From positions 48,132 through 112,131 of the forward strand of contig JBGSWL010000140.1 in NCBI GenBank assembly GCA_041752455.1: a stretch of DNA of 64,000 nt, in the 5' to 3' direction. Source of the stretch: JBGSWL01 sp041752455. GTDB lineage: Bacteria > Pseudomonadota > Alphaproteobacteria > Rhizobiales > Rhizobiaceae. The position numbers were made by a program, and so were the translations under genes. Below, in pieces: positions 32,564 to 40,725 of this stretch (positions are counted from its first letter, which is position 1; the number at the start of each line of letters is the position of its first letter). The notes beneath the pieces were generated by a model. That model was not told where the DNA came from, ran no database searches, and worked only from the letters and a program-made list of their open reading frames with translations.

Positions 32564-33487
32564 ATGGGACGCCTGACTTCCATCCGTCTGCGGCATCTGG
32601 AAATCTTCACGGAAGTGGCGCGGCTCGGATCGGTCAGCCGGGCGGCCGACAGTCTGGGAATGACGCAGCCGGGCGTGACGCGCACGATCCGCGAACTGGA
32701 AGCGATCTGTGGCCGCGCGCTCGTAGCCAAGGATGGACGCGGCATTCGCATCACACCCCATGGCGAGGTGTTCCTGCGCCATGCGGGCGGCAGCATCGCG
32801 GCGGTGCGAAACGGGTTGACGGCGCTCGAGCAGCTTGATCTCGATGATGGGCCGCCGCTCCGGATCGGCGCGCTGCCGACGGTTTCTGCAACACTCATGC
32901 CCGAAGCGGTGGCGCGGTTTCTGGAAAGCGGCGCGCGGACGCCGCTTGTCATCATCACCGGTGACAACCGTGTCCTGCTCGACCAGTTGCGGCGTGGCGA
33001 TCTCGACCTCGTCATGGGTCGCTTGTCGGCGCCCGAACTGATGCACGGCCTGGAATTCGAGCCGCTCTATACCGACCGCATCGTGTTTTGTGTCGCCGCC
33101 GACCATCCGCTTGCCGGGGCCCGGCAGATCACCGCGGATGACTTGCAGGCGTGGCCAGTGATGGTGCCGACGCGCAACGCGATCATCCGGCCGGTGGTGG
33201 AGCGGTTCTTCATCGAACAGGGGTTCATCGTGCCGCCGCGCGCCATCGAGACGGTATCGGACTCGTTCGGCCATGCCTTCGTGCGCAAGCACCGGGCGAT
33301 CTGGATCATTTCGCGCGGGGTCGTTGCCGCCGAACTGGAAACCGGCGAGTTCGCCGCGCTTCCGATCGATACCCGCACGACGCTTGGCCCGGTCGGCATC
33401 AACCTGCGTGTCGATGGTGACCGGCATCCGGCGGTCGACATGTTCGTGCCGATGCTGCGTGCGGCGATCGTGCCGCCTGTCGCATAA
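32564..33487 (+). CDS. pcaQ: LysR-type activator of the pca operon
   Basis: A 307-residue LysR regulator with an N-terminal helix-turn-helix (LRHLEIFTEVARLGSVSRAADSLGMTQPGVTRTIRELE) and a C-terminal effector domain. Its divergent position from pcaC and the typical GRLTSIRLRHLEIF start match rhizobial PcaQ, which responds to carboxymuconolactone. The ATG at 32564 is preferred over an upstream ATG 60 bases earlier, which would put the promoter inside the gene. Confidence 0.9.
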   Translation: MGRLTSIRLRHLEIFTEVARLGSVSRAADSLGMTQPGVTRTIRELEAICGRALVAKDGRGIRITPHGEVFLRHAGGSIAAVRNGLTALEQLDLDDGPPLRIGALPTVSATLMPEAVARFLESGARTPLVIITGDNRVLLDQLRRGDLDLVMGRLSAPELMHGLEFEPLYTDRIVFCVAADHPLAGARQITADDLQAWPVMVPTRNAIIRPVVERFFIEQGFIVPPRAIETVSDSFGHAFVRKHRAIWIISRGVVAAELETGEFAALPIDTRTTLGPVGINLRVDGDRHPAVDMFVPMLRAAIVPPVA

Positions 33488-33516
33488 CCGTTGCGCCATG
33501 CAATCAGCCTGAAAAA

Positions 33517-33530
33517 TGATTATTCATTCC
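33517..33530. promoter_or_regulatory. Motif before pobA shared with the pcaC/pcaQ region
   Basis: TGATTATTCATTCC, 74 bases before the pobA ATG. It matches the minus-strand sequence at 32519-32532 in 13 of 14 bases. Common control of pobA and the pca operon by PcaQ or another factor is inferred; no separate pobR gene is in the window. Confidence 0.45.
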
Positions 33531-33603
33531 AGATCGGGGATGCCAGATTTGAGGCGACAAGCCCCTCTGTTCGGGCCTGCGCACGTCTTTTAGGGGCAAA
33601 CGC

Positions 33604-34785
33604 ATGACGCATCGCCGCACGCAAGTCTGCATCATCGGGTCTGGGCCATCCGGTCTGCTTCTGGGGCAGTTGCTGCACGATGCGGGCATCGACACGGTGA
33701 TCCTCGACCGCGTGGACCGGGACTACATTCTCGGCCGGGTGCGGGCCGGTGTTCTGGAGGCCGGAACCATCGGCATGCTCGACAAGGCCGGAGCCGGGGC
33801 GCGAATGCACCGCGAGGGCCTCGTCCATACCGGGTTCGACATCGCCTTTGATGGTATCAACCACCGCATCGATCTGGAAGGCCTGACCGGCGGCAAGACC
33901 GTGATGGTCTATGGCCAGACCGAACTGACGCGCGATCTCCTCGATCGGCGCGAAGCATCCGGCGCGGTTTCAATCCACAATGCCGAAAACGTCGCGCCGC
34001 ACGACTTCGACAGCGATGCACCCTATGTGACCTACGACATGGGCGGCGTGACGCACCGGATCGATTGCGATTTCATTGCCGGTTGCGACGGGTTCCACGG
34101 CGTCTCGCGCAAATCCGTGCCGGAAAGCGCGATCCGGCTCTATGAAAAGGTCTATCCCTTCGGCTGGCTAGGCGTTCTGGCCGATGTGCCGCCAGTGCAG
34201 GATGAACTGATCTACGCCAATCACGAGCGCGGCTTTGCCTTGTGCTCGATGCGTTCGCATACGCGCAGCCGCTACTATGTGCAGTGCTCGTTGGACGACC
34301 GCGTCGAGGACTGGTCGGACGACCGGTTCTGGGACGAGTTGCGCCGCCGCCTGCCAGAAGCAACGGCGGAAGCGCTGGTGACCGGGGCGTCGTTTGAAAA
34401 ATCGATCGCGCCGCTGCGTTCCTTCGTCTCCGAGCCGATGCGCTTCGGGCGCCTGTTCACGGTGGGTGATGCGGCCCATATCGTGCCGCCGACCGGCGCC
34501 AAGGGGCTGAACCTTGCGGCAAGCGACGTGCATTACCTGTTCGAGGGCCTGCGCGAATTCTATGCCGATGGCTTGATTGCCGGCGTGGACGCTTATTCCG
34601 GCCGGGCCTTGGCGCGGATCTGGAAGGCGGTGCGGTTCTCATGGTGGATGACAACCATGCTGCACCGGTTCCCGGAGACCAGCGCGTTCGATCAGCGCAT
34701 CCAGGAAGCGGAACTGCACTACGTCATGGAATCGGCGACCGGGCGTGCCGGGCTTGCAGAAAACTACGTCGGCTTGCCTTACTGA
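33604..34785 (+). CDS. pobA: 4-hydroxybenzoate 3-monooxygenase
   Basis: A 393-residue FAD hydroxylase with GSGPSGLLLGQLL at the N-terminus (FAD), the DG motif in CDGFHGVSR, and GDAAHIVPPTGAKGLNLAASD (FAD ribityl binding). VRAGVLEAGT and SRYYVQC match p-hydroxybenzoate hydroxylases. It makes protocatechuate, the substrate of PcaGH. The tail overlaps the convergent marR gene by 7 bases. Confidence 0.95.
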   Translation: MTHRRTQVCIIGSGPSGLLLGQLLHDAGIDTVILDRVDRDYILGRVRAGVLEAGTIGMLDKAGAGARMHREGLVHTGFDIAFDGINHRIDLEGLTGGKTVMVYGQTELTRDLLDRREASGAVSIHNAENVAPHDFDSDAPYVTYDMGGVTHRIDCDFIAGCDGFHGVSRKSVPESAIRLYEKVYPFGWLGVLADVPPVQDELIYANHERGFALCSMRSHTRSRYYVQCSLDDRVEDWSDDRFWDELRRRLPEATAEALVTGASFEKSIAPLRSFVSEPMRFGRLFTVGDAAHIVPPTGAKGLNLAASDVHYLFEGLREFYADGLIAGVDAYSGRALARIWKAVRFSWWMTTMLHRFPETSAFDQRIQEAELHYVMESATGRAGLAENYVGLPY

Positions 34786-35264
34786 CGGGCTCGCAGCGAC
34801 TGCAGCCGTTCGAAATCCAGCGGCGCGCGGCTTGAGGCATTGCCCGCCGCCGTCGCCTTGGCGGCCAGCGCAATGAAAACCGTTTGCTCGTCTTCTGTAA
34901 GGCCGGACAGGATGCGCTCCTGCATGGCTGCGACGGGAGCATCGATCCTGGCAAGCAGCGCGCGTCCCTCAGCTGTCAGCGCGACCCGGCGGGCGCGGCG
35001 ATCATCGGGCGCAATGCGCCGGTCGACAAACCCCTTGGCTTCCAGCCGGTCGATGACGCCGCCGATCGTTGCGCGGTCATAGGCGATGAGGGCAGCGAGC
35101 GTCGCCTGGTCGATGTCGCTTTCCTCGGCAAGAATTGCCATCGCGGCGTACTGCACCGGCGTCAGGTCCTCGCCGAGATCGACCATCAGGTCCTGGAACA
35201 GCGACGCTGCGATCTGGTTCAGGCGGCGGATCAGATGGCCCGGCATTGAGTGGATCGTGTGCAT
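34779..35264 (-). CDS. MarR-family regulator of the gentisate genes
   Basis: A 161-residue MarR regulator (LTPVQYAAMAILAEESDIDQATLAALIAYDRATIGGVIDRLEAKGFV, then RRIAPDDRRARRVALTAEG as the wing). It is divergent from gentisate dioxygenase and probably represses that operon until an aromatic ligand binds. The start at 35264 is one of several; upstream in-frame codons would cover the palindromic operator. An ATG at 35246 is also possible. Confidence 0.85.
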   Translation of the reverse strand: MHTIHSMPGHLIRRLNQIAASLFQDLMVDLGEDLTPVQYAAMAILAEESDIDQATLAALIAYDRATIGGVIDRLEAKGFVDRRIAPDDRRARRVALTAEGRALLARIDAPVAAMQERILSGLTEDEQTVFIALAAKATAAGNASSRAPLDFERLQSLRARQ

Positions 35265-35290
35265 GGAACGCGGCTTCCGCTCGTTGACAT

Positions 35291-35311
35291 GTATGCTTAT
35301 AGTATGCATAC
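35291..35311. promoter_or_regulatory. Candidate MarR operator before the gentisate operon
   Basis: GTATGC (35291-35296) pairs with GCATAC (35306-35311), and the right part alone is the perfect 10-base palindrome GTATGCATAC (35302-35311). It lies between the divergent marR and gentisate dioxygenase starts. Confidence 0.5.
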
Positions 35312-35350
35312 CTATCAATATCAAGATGCCGCGACGTTTGGGAGGACACC

Positions 35351-36379
35351 ATGGCAGAGACGCTCGGAACGCTGGAAGAGCTTCCGCAGGATTACCGCGA
35401 TGCGATGACCGCCGCCGGTGTTGCGCCGCTCTGGCCGATGATGCGCAATGTCCTGCCGCATGGTGCGCCGAACCCCGTCACCCGCCCGACCCATTGGGCC
35501 TATGACAGCGTTCGCCCGCTTCTGATGCGCGCCGGTGAACTGACGCCGGTGGAAAAGGCCGAGCGGCGGGTTCTTGTCCTCTCCGATTCTGGCCGTGGTG
35601 CGGGTGCGATGCAGGCAACCGCGTCGATCTATCTCGGGATGCAATTGTTGCTCCCGGGCGAAACCGCGCCCGCCCATGTGCACACGCCGTCGGCGGTGCG
35701 GATCATCGTCGAAGGACAGGGCGGGTACACGGTCGTCGACGGCGAAAAGCTGCCAATGGAAGAGGGCGATCTCGTGCTGACGCCCGGCGGCGAATGGCAT
35801 GACCATGGCCATGAGGGCACCGATCCGGTGATCTGGCTCGATGCGCTCGACCTGCCACTGTTCGTTTTCCTGGAGGGCTCCTACGCAAAGGAAGGCCCGC
35901 TGCAGGCGCAGCGCAACCGTCCCGATGCCAGCGCGGTCGAGTATCTTTCTGCAGGGCTTGCGCCATCGCGCTCGGTCTCGCGGGCCCGCCGCTACCCGAT
36001 GATGCGCTACCCTTGGAGCCGCACCCGCTCAGCGCTTGATGCCATGGCGGCGCATGGCGAGACGCCGGAACTCGACTTCGTCAATCCGGAAACGGGCACC
36101 GATGTGTTGCCGACGATGGGCTTCACCGCCATGCGGATCGATGCCGGCGCGACGATCTCGCCACCACTTCGTTCGGTTTCCTCCGCCTTTCATGTGGTTG
36201 CAGGCAGGGGCCGCAGCCGGATCAATGGCGAGACGGTGGAATGGTCGGCCAAGAGCACATTCACCGCGCCGGTGTTTGCCGCCATCGACCATGTGGCCGA
36301 CGAGACGGCCTACCTGATCCGCATTCATGACCGGCCGCTGCAGGACAAGCTCGGCTACTACGAGGAGCGCGCCCGATGA
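35351..36379 (+). CDS. Gentisate 1,2-dioxygenase
   Basis: A 342-residue bicupin dioxygenase: the first cupin has AHVHTPSAVRIIVEG (His iron ligands near 102-104) and GDLVLTPGGEWHDHGH. The second cupin is more degenerate. It cleaves gentisate to maleylpyruvate. A GGGAGGACACC site precedes the ATG. It is the first gene of a four-gene operon (dioxygenase, hydrolase, isomerase, hydroxylase) whose members overlap or nearly touch. Confidence 0.93.
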   Translation: MAETLGTLEELPQDYRDAMTAAGVAPLWPMMRNVLPHGAPNPVTRPTHWAYDSVRPLLMRAGELTPVEKAERRVLVLSDSGRGAGAMQATASIYLGMQLLLPGETAPAHVHTPSAVRIIVEGQGGYTVVDGEKLPMEEGDLVLTPGGEWHDHGHEGTDPVIWLDALDLPLFVFLEGSYAKEGPLQAQRNRPDASAVEYLSAGLAPSRSVSRARRYPMMRYPWSRTRSALDAMAAHGETPELDFVNPETGTDVLPTMGFTAMRIDAGATISPPLRSVSSAFHVVAGRGRSRINGETVEWSAKSTFTAPVFAAIDHVADETAYLIRIHDRPLQDKLGYYEERAR

Positions 36380-37071
36380 GCCTGCTGTTTCCCGCTCCCG
36401 AATTGCCGCTGCTGCCGATTGTCGGCACCGACAGTTTTTACCCGGTCGCGCGCGTCTTTTGCGTCGGTCGCAACTATGTGGCGCATGCCGCCGAGATGGG
36501 GGCGGAAGTTGATCGTGAAGCGCCCTGGTATTTCACCAAGTCGGCCTTTGCCGTCTGCCAGAGCGGACGGACGGTCGCCTATCCGCCGGGCACCGCAAAC
36601 TATCATCACGAGATGGAACTGGTGATCGCCATCGGCGCTCCGGCGTTCAGGATTGCCAAGGAAGACGCGTCTTCGGCTATCTACGGCTATGCCTGCGGCC
36701 TCGACATGACGCGGCGTGACCGGCAGCAGGACGGCAAGGACAATCGCCGTCCGTGGGATCTTGGCAAGGATGTCGAGGATTCCGCGGTCATCGCGGCGAT
36801 CACGCCGCTGGCTGAAGCGGGTGAACTTGGCGCCAAGCGCATCGCGCTCACCGTCAATGGCGAAACCCGGCAGGATGCAACGCTGTCCGACATGGTCTGG
36901 AGCGTTGCGGAAATCGTCGCGCACCTGTCGAACTATTATCATCTGGCGCCAGGCGACCTGATCATGACCGGCACACCGGCGGGTGTCGGACCGGTTGTTT
37001 CAGGAGATGTGATCCACGGGACGATCGACGGCCTTGCGCCTGTGCATCTGACGATCGGGCCGGCCGAATGA
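36376..37071 (+). CDS. Fumarylpyruvate hydrolase (FAH family)
   Basis: A 231-residue protein of the fumarylacetoacetate hydrolase family (FCVGRNYVAHAAEMG, HHEMELVIAIG with the metal-binding Glu residues, LIMTGTPAGVGPV). In the gentisate route it cleaves fumarylpyruvate to fumarate and pyruvate. The start overlaps the dioxygenase stop as ATGA and the stop overlaps the next start. Confidence 0.92.
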   Translation: MSLLFPAPELPLLPIVGTDSFYPVARVFCVGRNYVAHAAEMGAEVDREAPWYFTKSAFAVCQSGRTVAYPPGTANYHHEMELVIAIGAPAFRIAKEDASSAIYGYACGLDMTRRDRQQDGKDNRRPWDLGKDVEDSAVIAAITPLAEAGELGAKRIALTVNGETRQDATLSDMVWSVAEIVAHLSNYYHLAPGDLIMTGTPAGVGPVVSGDVIHGTIDGLAPVHLTIGPAE

Positions 37072-37715
37072 TCACCGTGCACGGCTATTTCCGATCGTCG
37101 TCATCGTACCGGCTGCGGATCGCGCTCAACCTGAAGGGTTTGGACAGCACGTTGGTGCCGGTGCATCTGGTGCGCGACGGCGGTCAGCAAAAGACGGATG
37201 CTTACAAGGCGCTCAACCCGCAAATGCTGGTGCCGACGCTCGAAGTCGACGGTGCCGTGCTGACGCAATCGCCAGCGATTCTTGAATGGCTGGAAGAGAC
37301 CCATCCCGAACCGGCGCTGCTGCCCGCCGACCCTTTGGCGCGGGCAGGGGTGCGTGCGTTCTGTGCGGCCATCGCCTGCGACATCCATCCGCTGCAGAAC
37401 CTTCGCGTCCTTGGCTATTTACGTGCCGAATACGGGCAAGACCAGGCGGGCGTTGAGCGCTGGTGCCAGCGCTGGATCGGCGACGGCCTTGCGGCGTGCG
37501 AGGCCCTGCTGGAGCGGCGCACCGAAGCGACGCCCTTCGCCTTCAGTGACCAACCGGGCATGGCCGACCTCTACCTCGTGCCGCAGGTGTTCTCCGCGCG
37601 GCGCTTTGGCGTCGACATGGACCGCTTTCCGCTGTTGTCGGCTATCGATGCCCGGTGCGCGACGCTGGACGAATTTTCGCGCGCGCACCCGTCGCGCCAG
37701 CCGGACGCCGAATGA
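37068..37715 (+). CDS. Maleylpyruvate isomerase (zeta-class glutathione transferase)
   Basis: A 215-residue GST of zeta class with the SSSYRLRIALNLKG active-site motif near residues 8-21. In this operon it should isomerise maleylpyruvate to fumarylpyruvate; the same fold also serves as maleylacetoacetate isomerase, but the gentisate context favours the former. The start overlaps the preceding stop as ATGA. Confidence 0.9.
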   Translation: MITVHGYFRSSSSYRLRIALNLKGLDSTLVPVHLVRDGGQQKTDAYKALNPQMLVPTLEVDGAVLTQSPAILEWLEETHPEPALLPADPLARAGVRAFCAAIACDIHPLQNLRVLGYLRAEYGQDQAGVERWCQRWIGDGLAACEALLERRTEATPFAFSDQPGMADLYLVPQVFSARRFGVDMDRFPLLSAIDARCATLDEFSRAHPSRQPDAE

Positions 37716-37725
37716 GGAGTTTGCC

Positions 37726-38922
37726 GTGACCGAACGTATACTCATTGCCGGCGGCGGAATTGGCGGGCTTGCCGCCGCCATCGGTCTTGCCAACAAGGGC
37801 ATCGCTTCGCTGGTTCTGGAAAAGGCCGCAGAACTTGGCGAGATCGGCGCCGGTATCCAGCTTGGCCCGAACGCGTTCCATGCCTTCGATTATCTCGGCG
37901 TCGGCGATGCTGCCCGCCAGATGGCGGTCTATATCGACAGCCTGCGTCTGATGGATGCCATCGGCGGCGAAGAGATCACCCGCATACCGCTGGACGAGCG
38001 GTTTCGCGCGCGGTTCGGCAATCCCTATGCCGTCGTGCACCGGGGCCACATGCACGGCGTCTTTCTGGAGGCCTGCCGTGCCCATCCGATGGTCGAATTG
38101 CGCACCAGCGCCGCGGTCATCGGTTACGATCAGGATGGCGCATCGGTCACGGCAATGCTGGACACCGGCGAACGCGTTACGGGTCGGGCGTTGATCGGTG
38201 CCGACGGCCTCTGGTCGAAAATCCGCCAGCAACTGGTCGGCGACGGTGCGCCACGCGTTTCCGGCCATACGACCTACCGCTCGGTCATCCCGACCGAGGA
38301 AATGCCCGAGGATCTGCGCTGGAATGCGGCAACACTCTGGGCCGGGCCGAAGTGCCATATCGTGCACTATCCGCTGGCCGGCGGGAACCTTTTCAATCTT
38401 GTCGTCACCTACCACAACGATGCGCCCGAACCGGTTGCTGGCAAGCCGGTGTCGCATGACGAAGTGCGACGCGGGTTCGAACATGTGCATCCGGTGGCCC
38501 GCCAGGTGATTGAGAAGGGGCGCGACTGGAAGCTGTGGGTGCTGTGTGACCGCGATCCGGTCACCAACTGGGTCGATGGCCGTGTGGCGCTGCTCGGCGA
38601 TGCGGCCCATCCTATGCTGCAATATTTTGCGCAAGGCGCCTGCATGGCGATGGAGGATGCGGTGTGCTTGTCAGCAGAACTGGACGGTGCCGACGACATC
38701 GGTGCCGCGCTTGGCCGCTACCGCGACCGGCGGATGCTGCGGACAGCGCGCGTGCAGTTGCAATCACGAGCCATCGGCGAGCATGTCTACCACCCGGCCG
38801 GCGCCCATGCACTGCTGCGCAACCGGATCATGGGCAGCAAGACGCCGGACGAGTGGTATGAGCAGATCGCCTGGCTCTACGGTTCGACGGGGCTGGAAGG
38901 GCGTGTCGGAGGCAATGTCTGA
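37726..38922 (+). CDS. 3-hydroxybenzoate 6-monooxygenase
   Basis: A 398-residue FAD monooxygenase: FAD motif LIAGGGIGGLAAAIGL, GADGLWSKIRQQL (DG motif) and GDAAHPMLQYFAQGACMAMED. The block ARQMAVYIDSLRLMDAIGGE followed by HRGHMHGVFLEACRA resembles 3-hydroxybenzoate 6-hydroxylases. It produces gentisate, so the operon carries a complete 3-hydroxybenzoate route. The start is GTG at 37726 after a TGAGGAG site. Salicylate 5-hydroxylation is less likely, as that enzyme is a multi-component system. Confidence 0.88.
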   Translation: MTERILIAGGGIGGLAAAIGLANKGIASLVLEKAAELGEIGAGIQLGPNAFHAFDYLGVGDAARQMAVYIDSLRLMDAIGGEEITRIPLDERFRARFGNPYAVVHRGHMHGVFLEACRAHPMVELRTSAAVIGYDQDGASVTAMLDTGERVTGRALIGADGLWSKIRQQLVGDGAPRVSGHTTYRSVIPTEEMPEDLRWNAATLWAGPKCHIVHYPLAGGNLFNLVVTYHNDAPEPVAGKPVSHDEVRRGFEHVHPVARQVIEKGRDWKLWVLCDRDPVTNWVDGRVALLGDAAHPMLQYFAQGACMAMEDAVCLSAELDGADDIGAALGRYRDRRMLRTARVQLQSRAIGEHVYHPAGAHALLRNRIMGSKTPDEWYEQIAWLYGSTGLEGRVGGNV

Positions 38923-39024
38923 TGCCAGCCAGATTATGCATCGGCTGCGAAATGTAATTTGACATAATCATTCCGGATGGATTCGATAGCGTACGTGCGG
39001 AAGGGCCGAAACGAAAATCTCTAT

Positions 39025-39047
39025 TGCAGTTTCATGCACAAGATGCA
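39025..39047 (+). promoter_or_regulatory. TGCA direct-repeat cluster before the TRAP transporter
   Basis: TGCA-N6-TGCA-N5-TGCA, 35-57 bases before the transporter start. The same TGCA-N6-TGCA arrangement occurs before boxC and in degenerate form before the benzoate-CoA ligase and boxR. This is the type of operator known for BzdR/BoxR. Control of the transporter by BoxR is inferred. Confidence 0.45.
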
Positions 39048-39081
39048 CTATAGTGCTAAACCGGTTACCAGGGAGGAAACC

Positions 39082-40128
39082 ATGACGACACGCAGAAAAC
39101 TGATGAGCCTTGTCGGCGGGATGGCGCTTGCGACCATGACTGCAGGCCTGACCGCCACCACCGCTCTTGCCCAGGAAGTGACGCTGAAGCTGCACCAGTT
39201 CCTGCCGGCGCAGGCCAACGTGCCCAAGCTGGTGCTCGATGTCTGGGCTGACAATGTCGAGAAGGATTCCGGCGGCCGCATCAAGGTCGAACGCTATCCG
39301 TCGATGCAGCTTGGCGGTACCCCGCCGGAACTGATCGACCAGGCAATCGACGGCATCGCCGACGTCGTCTGGACCGTCGTCGGCTACACCCCCGGCCGTT
39401 TCCCGCGCACGGAAGTGTTCGAGCTGCCGTTCATGACCTCGGATGCCGATGCGGCGAGCCGGGCCTATTGGACGATGTTCGAAAAGCACATGAAGGACAC
39501 CGATTTCAAGGATGTCCACATTGTCGGCACCTGGGTGCACGGCCCGGGCATGTTCCACTCCAAGACGCCGATCAACAAGCCGGAAGATCTTGCCGGCCTG
39601 AAGATCCGTGGCGGCTCGCGCATGGTCAACCAGCTGCTTGAAAAGCTCGGTGCAACGCCCGTCGGCATGCCGGTTCCGGCCGTGACCGAAGCGCTCTCGA
39701 AAGGTGTGCTCGATGCAACGACCATTCCGTGGGAAGTGACGACGGCGCTGAAAGTGCCGGAACTGGTCAAGAACCATACCGAATTCACTGGCGCGGCGCT
39801 CTACAACATCACCTTCGTGCTCGCCATGAACAAGGCGCGCTATGAAGGCCTGCCGGATGACCTGAAGGCCGTGATTGACAAGAACTCGGGTATCGAGTTT
39901 TCGGCCTTTGCCGGCTCGACGCAGGCCGGTGCCGATGGCCCGGCACGTCAGGCTGCGGTCGATCTCGGCAATTCCATCGTCACCCTCGACGAAGCAGAGA
40001 CCGCCAAGTGGCGCGAAATTGCCCAGCCGATCTATGACGCCTGGGTTGCCGACATGACCTCGAAGGGTATCGACGGCCAGGCGCTGATCGACGAAGCCCG
40101 CGAACTGATGGCTTCGTTCAAGAAGTAA
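39082..40128 (+). CDS. TRAP transporter periplasmic solute-binding protein (DctP type)
   Basis: A 348-residue exported binding protein: signal peptide (about 1-30, TTALAQ), then the DctP fold with KIRGGSRMVNQLLEKLGATPVGMPV, the conserved Arg that binds a carboxylate. A GGGAGGAAACC site marks the start at 39082. It delivers an organic acid to the DctQM membrane pair downstream. Location among aromatic genes points to benzoate, 3-hydroxybenzoate or a hydroxycinnamate as ligand; the sequence alone does not decide. Confidence 0.9.
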   Translation: MTTRRKLMSLVGGMALATMTAGLTATTALAQEVTLKLHQFLPAQANVPKLVLDVWADNVEKDSGGRIKVERYPSMQLGGTPPELIDQAIDGIADVVWTVVGYTPGRFPRTEVFELPFMTSDADAASRAYWTMFEKHMKDTDFKDVHIVGTWVHGPGMFHSKTPINKPEDLAGLKIRGGSRMVNQLLEKLGATPVGMPVPAVTEALSKGVLDATTIPWEVTTALKVPELVKNHTEFTGAALYNITFVLAMNKARYEGLPDDLKAVIDKNSGIEFSAFAGSTQAGADGPARQAAVDLGNSIVTLDEAETAKWREIAQPIYDAWVADMTSKGIDGQALIDEARELMASFKK

Positions 40129-40200
40129 GTGCTACTGTTGCCGGGGCGGCGGTTTTTTGCCGCCGCTCCGGTGAACAGGCAGTTTGCCCCGGGGGCCACG

Positions 40201-40725
40201 ATGTACCAATTCTTTCATGGACTGTCGCGGCTGATGGCTGCGATCGGTGGCCTCGTCTTGACGGGCCTTATCATCATGGTCTGCTATTCCATTGTGGGGC
40301 GCGCGCTGATCCAGTTCGGACTGGCGCCGGTGCATGGCGACTATGAACTCGTCGAGGCCGGGATCGCCTTTGCGATCTTCAGCTTTTTGCCTCTGTGCCA
40401 GATCACGTCTGGCCATGCGAGCGTCGATCTGTTCACCGACATGATGCCGGACCGGGTGCAGCGGATTCTGCGAATGCTGATCGAAATCCTGTTTGCTGCC
40501 GTCCTGATCATGATCGCGGTGCAGCTCTACTACGGCATGGAAAGCAAGATCCGCTCCGGCCAGACGACTTTCCTGCTGCAGTTTCCGATCTGGTGGGCCT
40601 ATGCGGCCAGCCTTGTCAGCGCAACAGTGGCTGCCGTGGTTGCCATCTACATGGCATTTATCCGGACCACCGAAGCGTTTACCGGGCGGACACTGATCGC
40701 TGACGACCAAGGGGCTGAGCATTGA
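40201..40725 (+). CDS. TRAP transporter small membrane subunit (DctQ type)
   Basis: A 174-residue protein with four predicted membrane segments (for example GGLVLTGLIIMVCYSIV and LIEILFAAVLIMIAV) and the DctQ-like LVEAGIAFAIFSFLPLCQITSGHASVD block. It joins the binding protein with the large transport subunit. The start at 40201 is preferred over an upstream codon that would run back to the preceding stop. It overlaps the next gene. Confidence 0.9.
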   Translation: MYQFFHGLSRLMAAIGGLVLTGLIIMVCYSIVGRALIQFGLAPVHGDYELVEAGIAFAIFSFLPLCQITSGHASVDLFTDMMPDRVQRILRMLIEILFAAVLIMIAVQLYYGMESKIRSGQTTFLLQFPIWWAYAASLVSATVAAVVAIYMAFIRTTEAFTGRTLIADDQGAEH

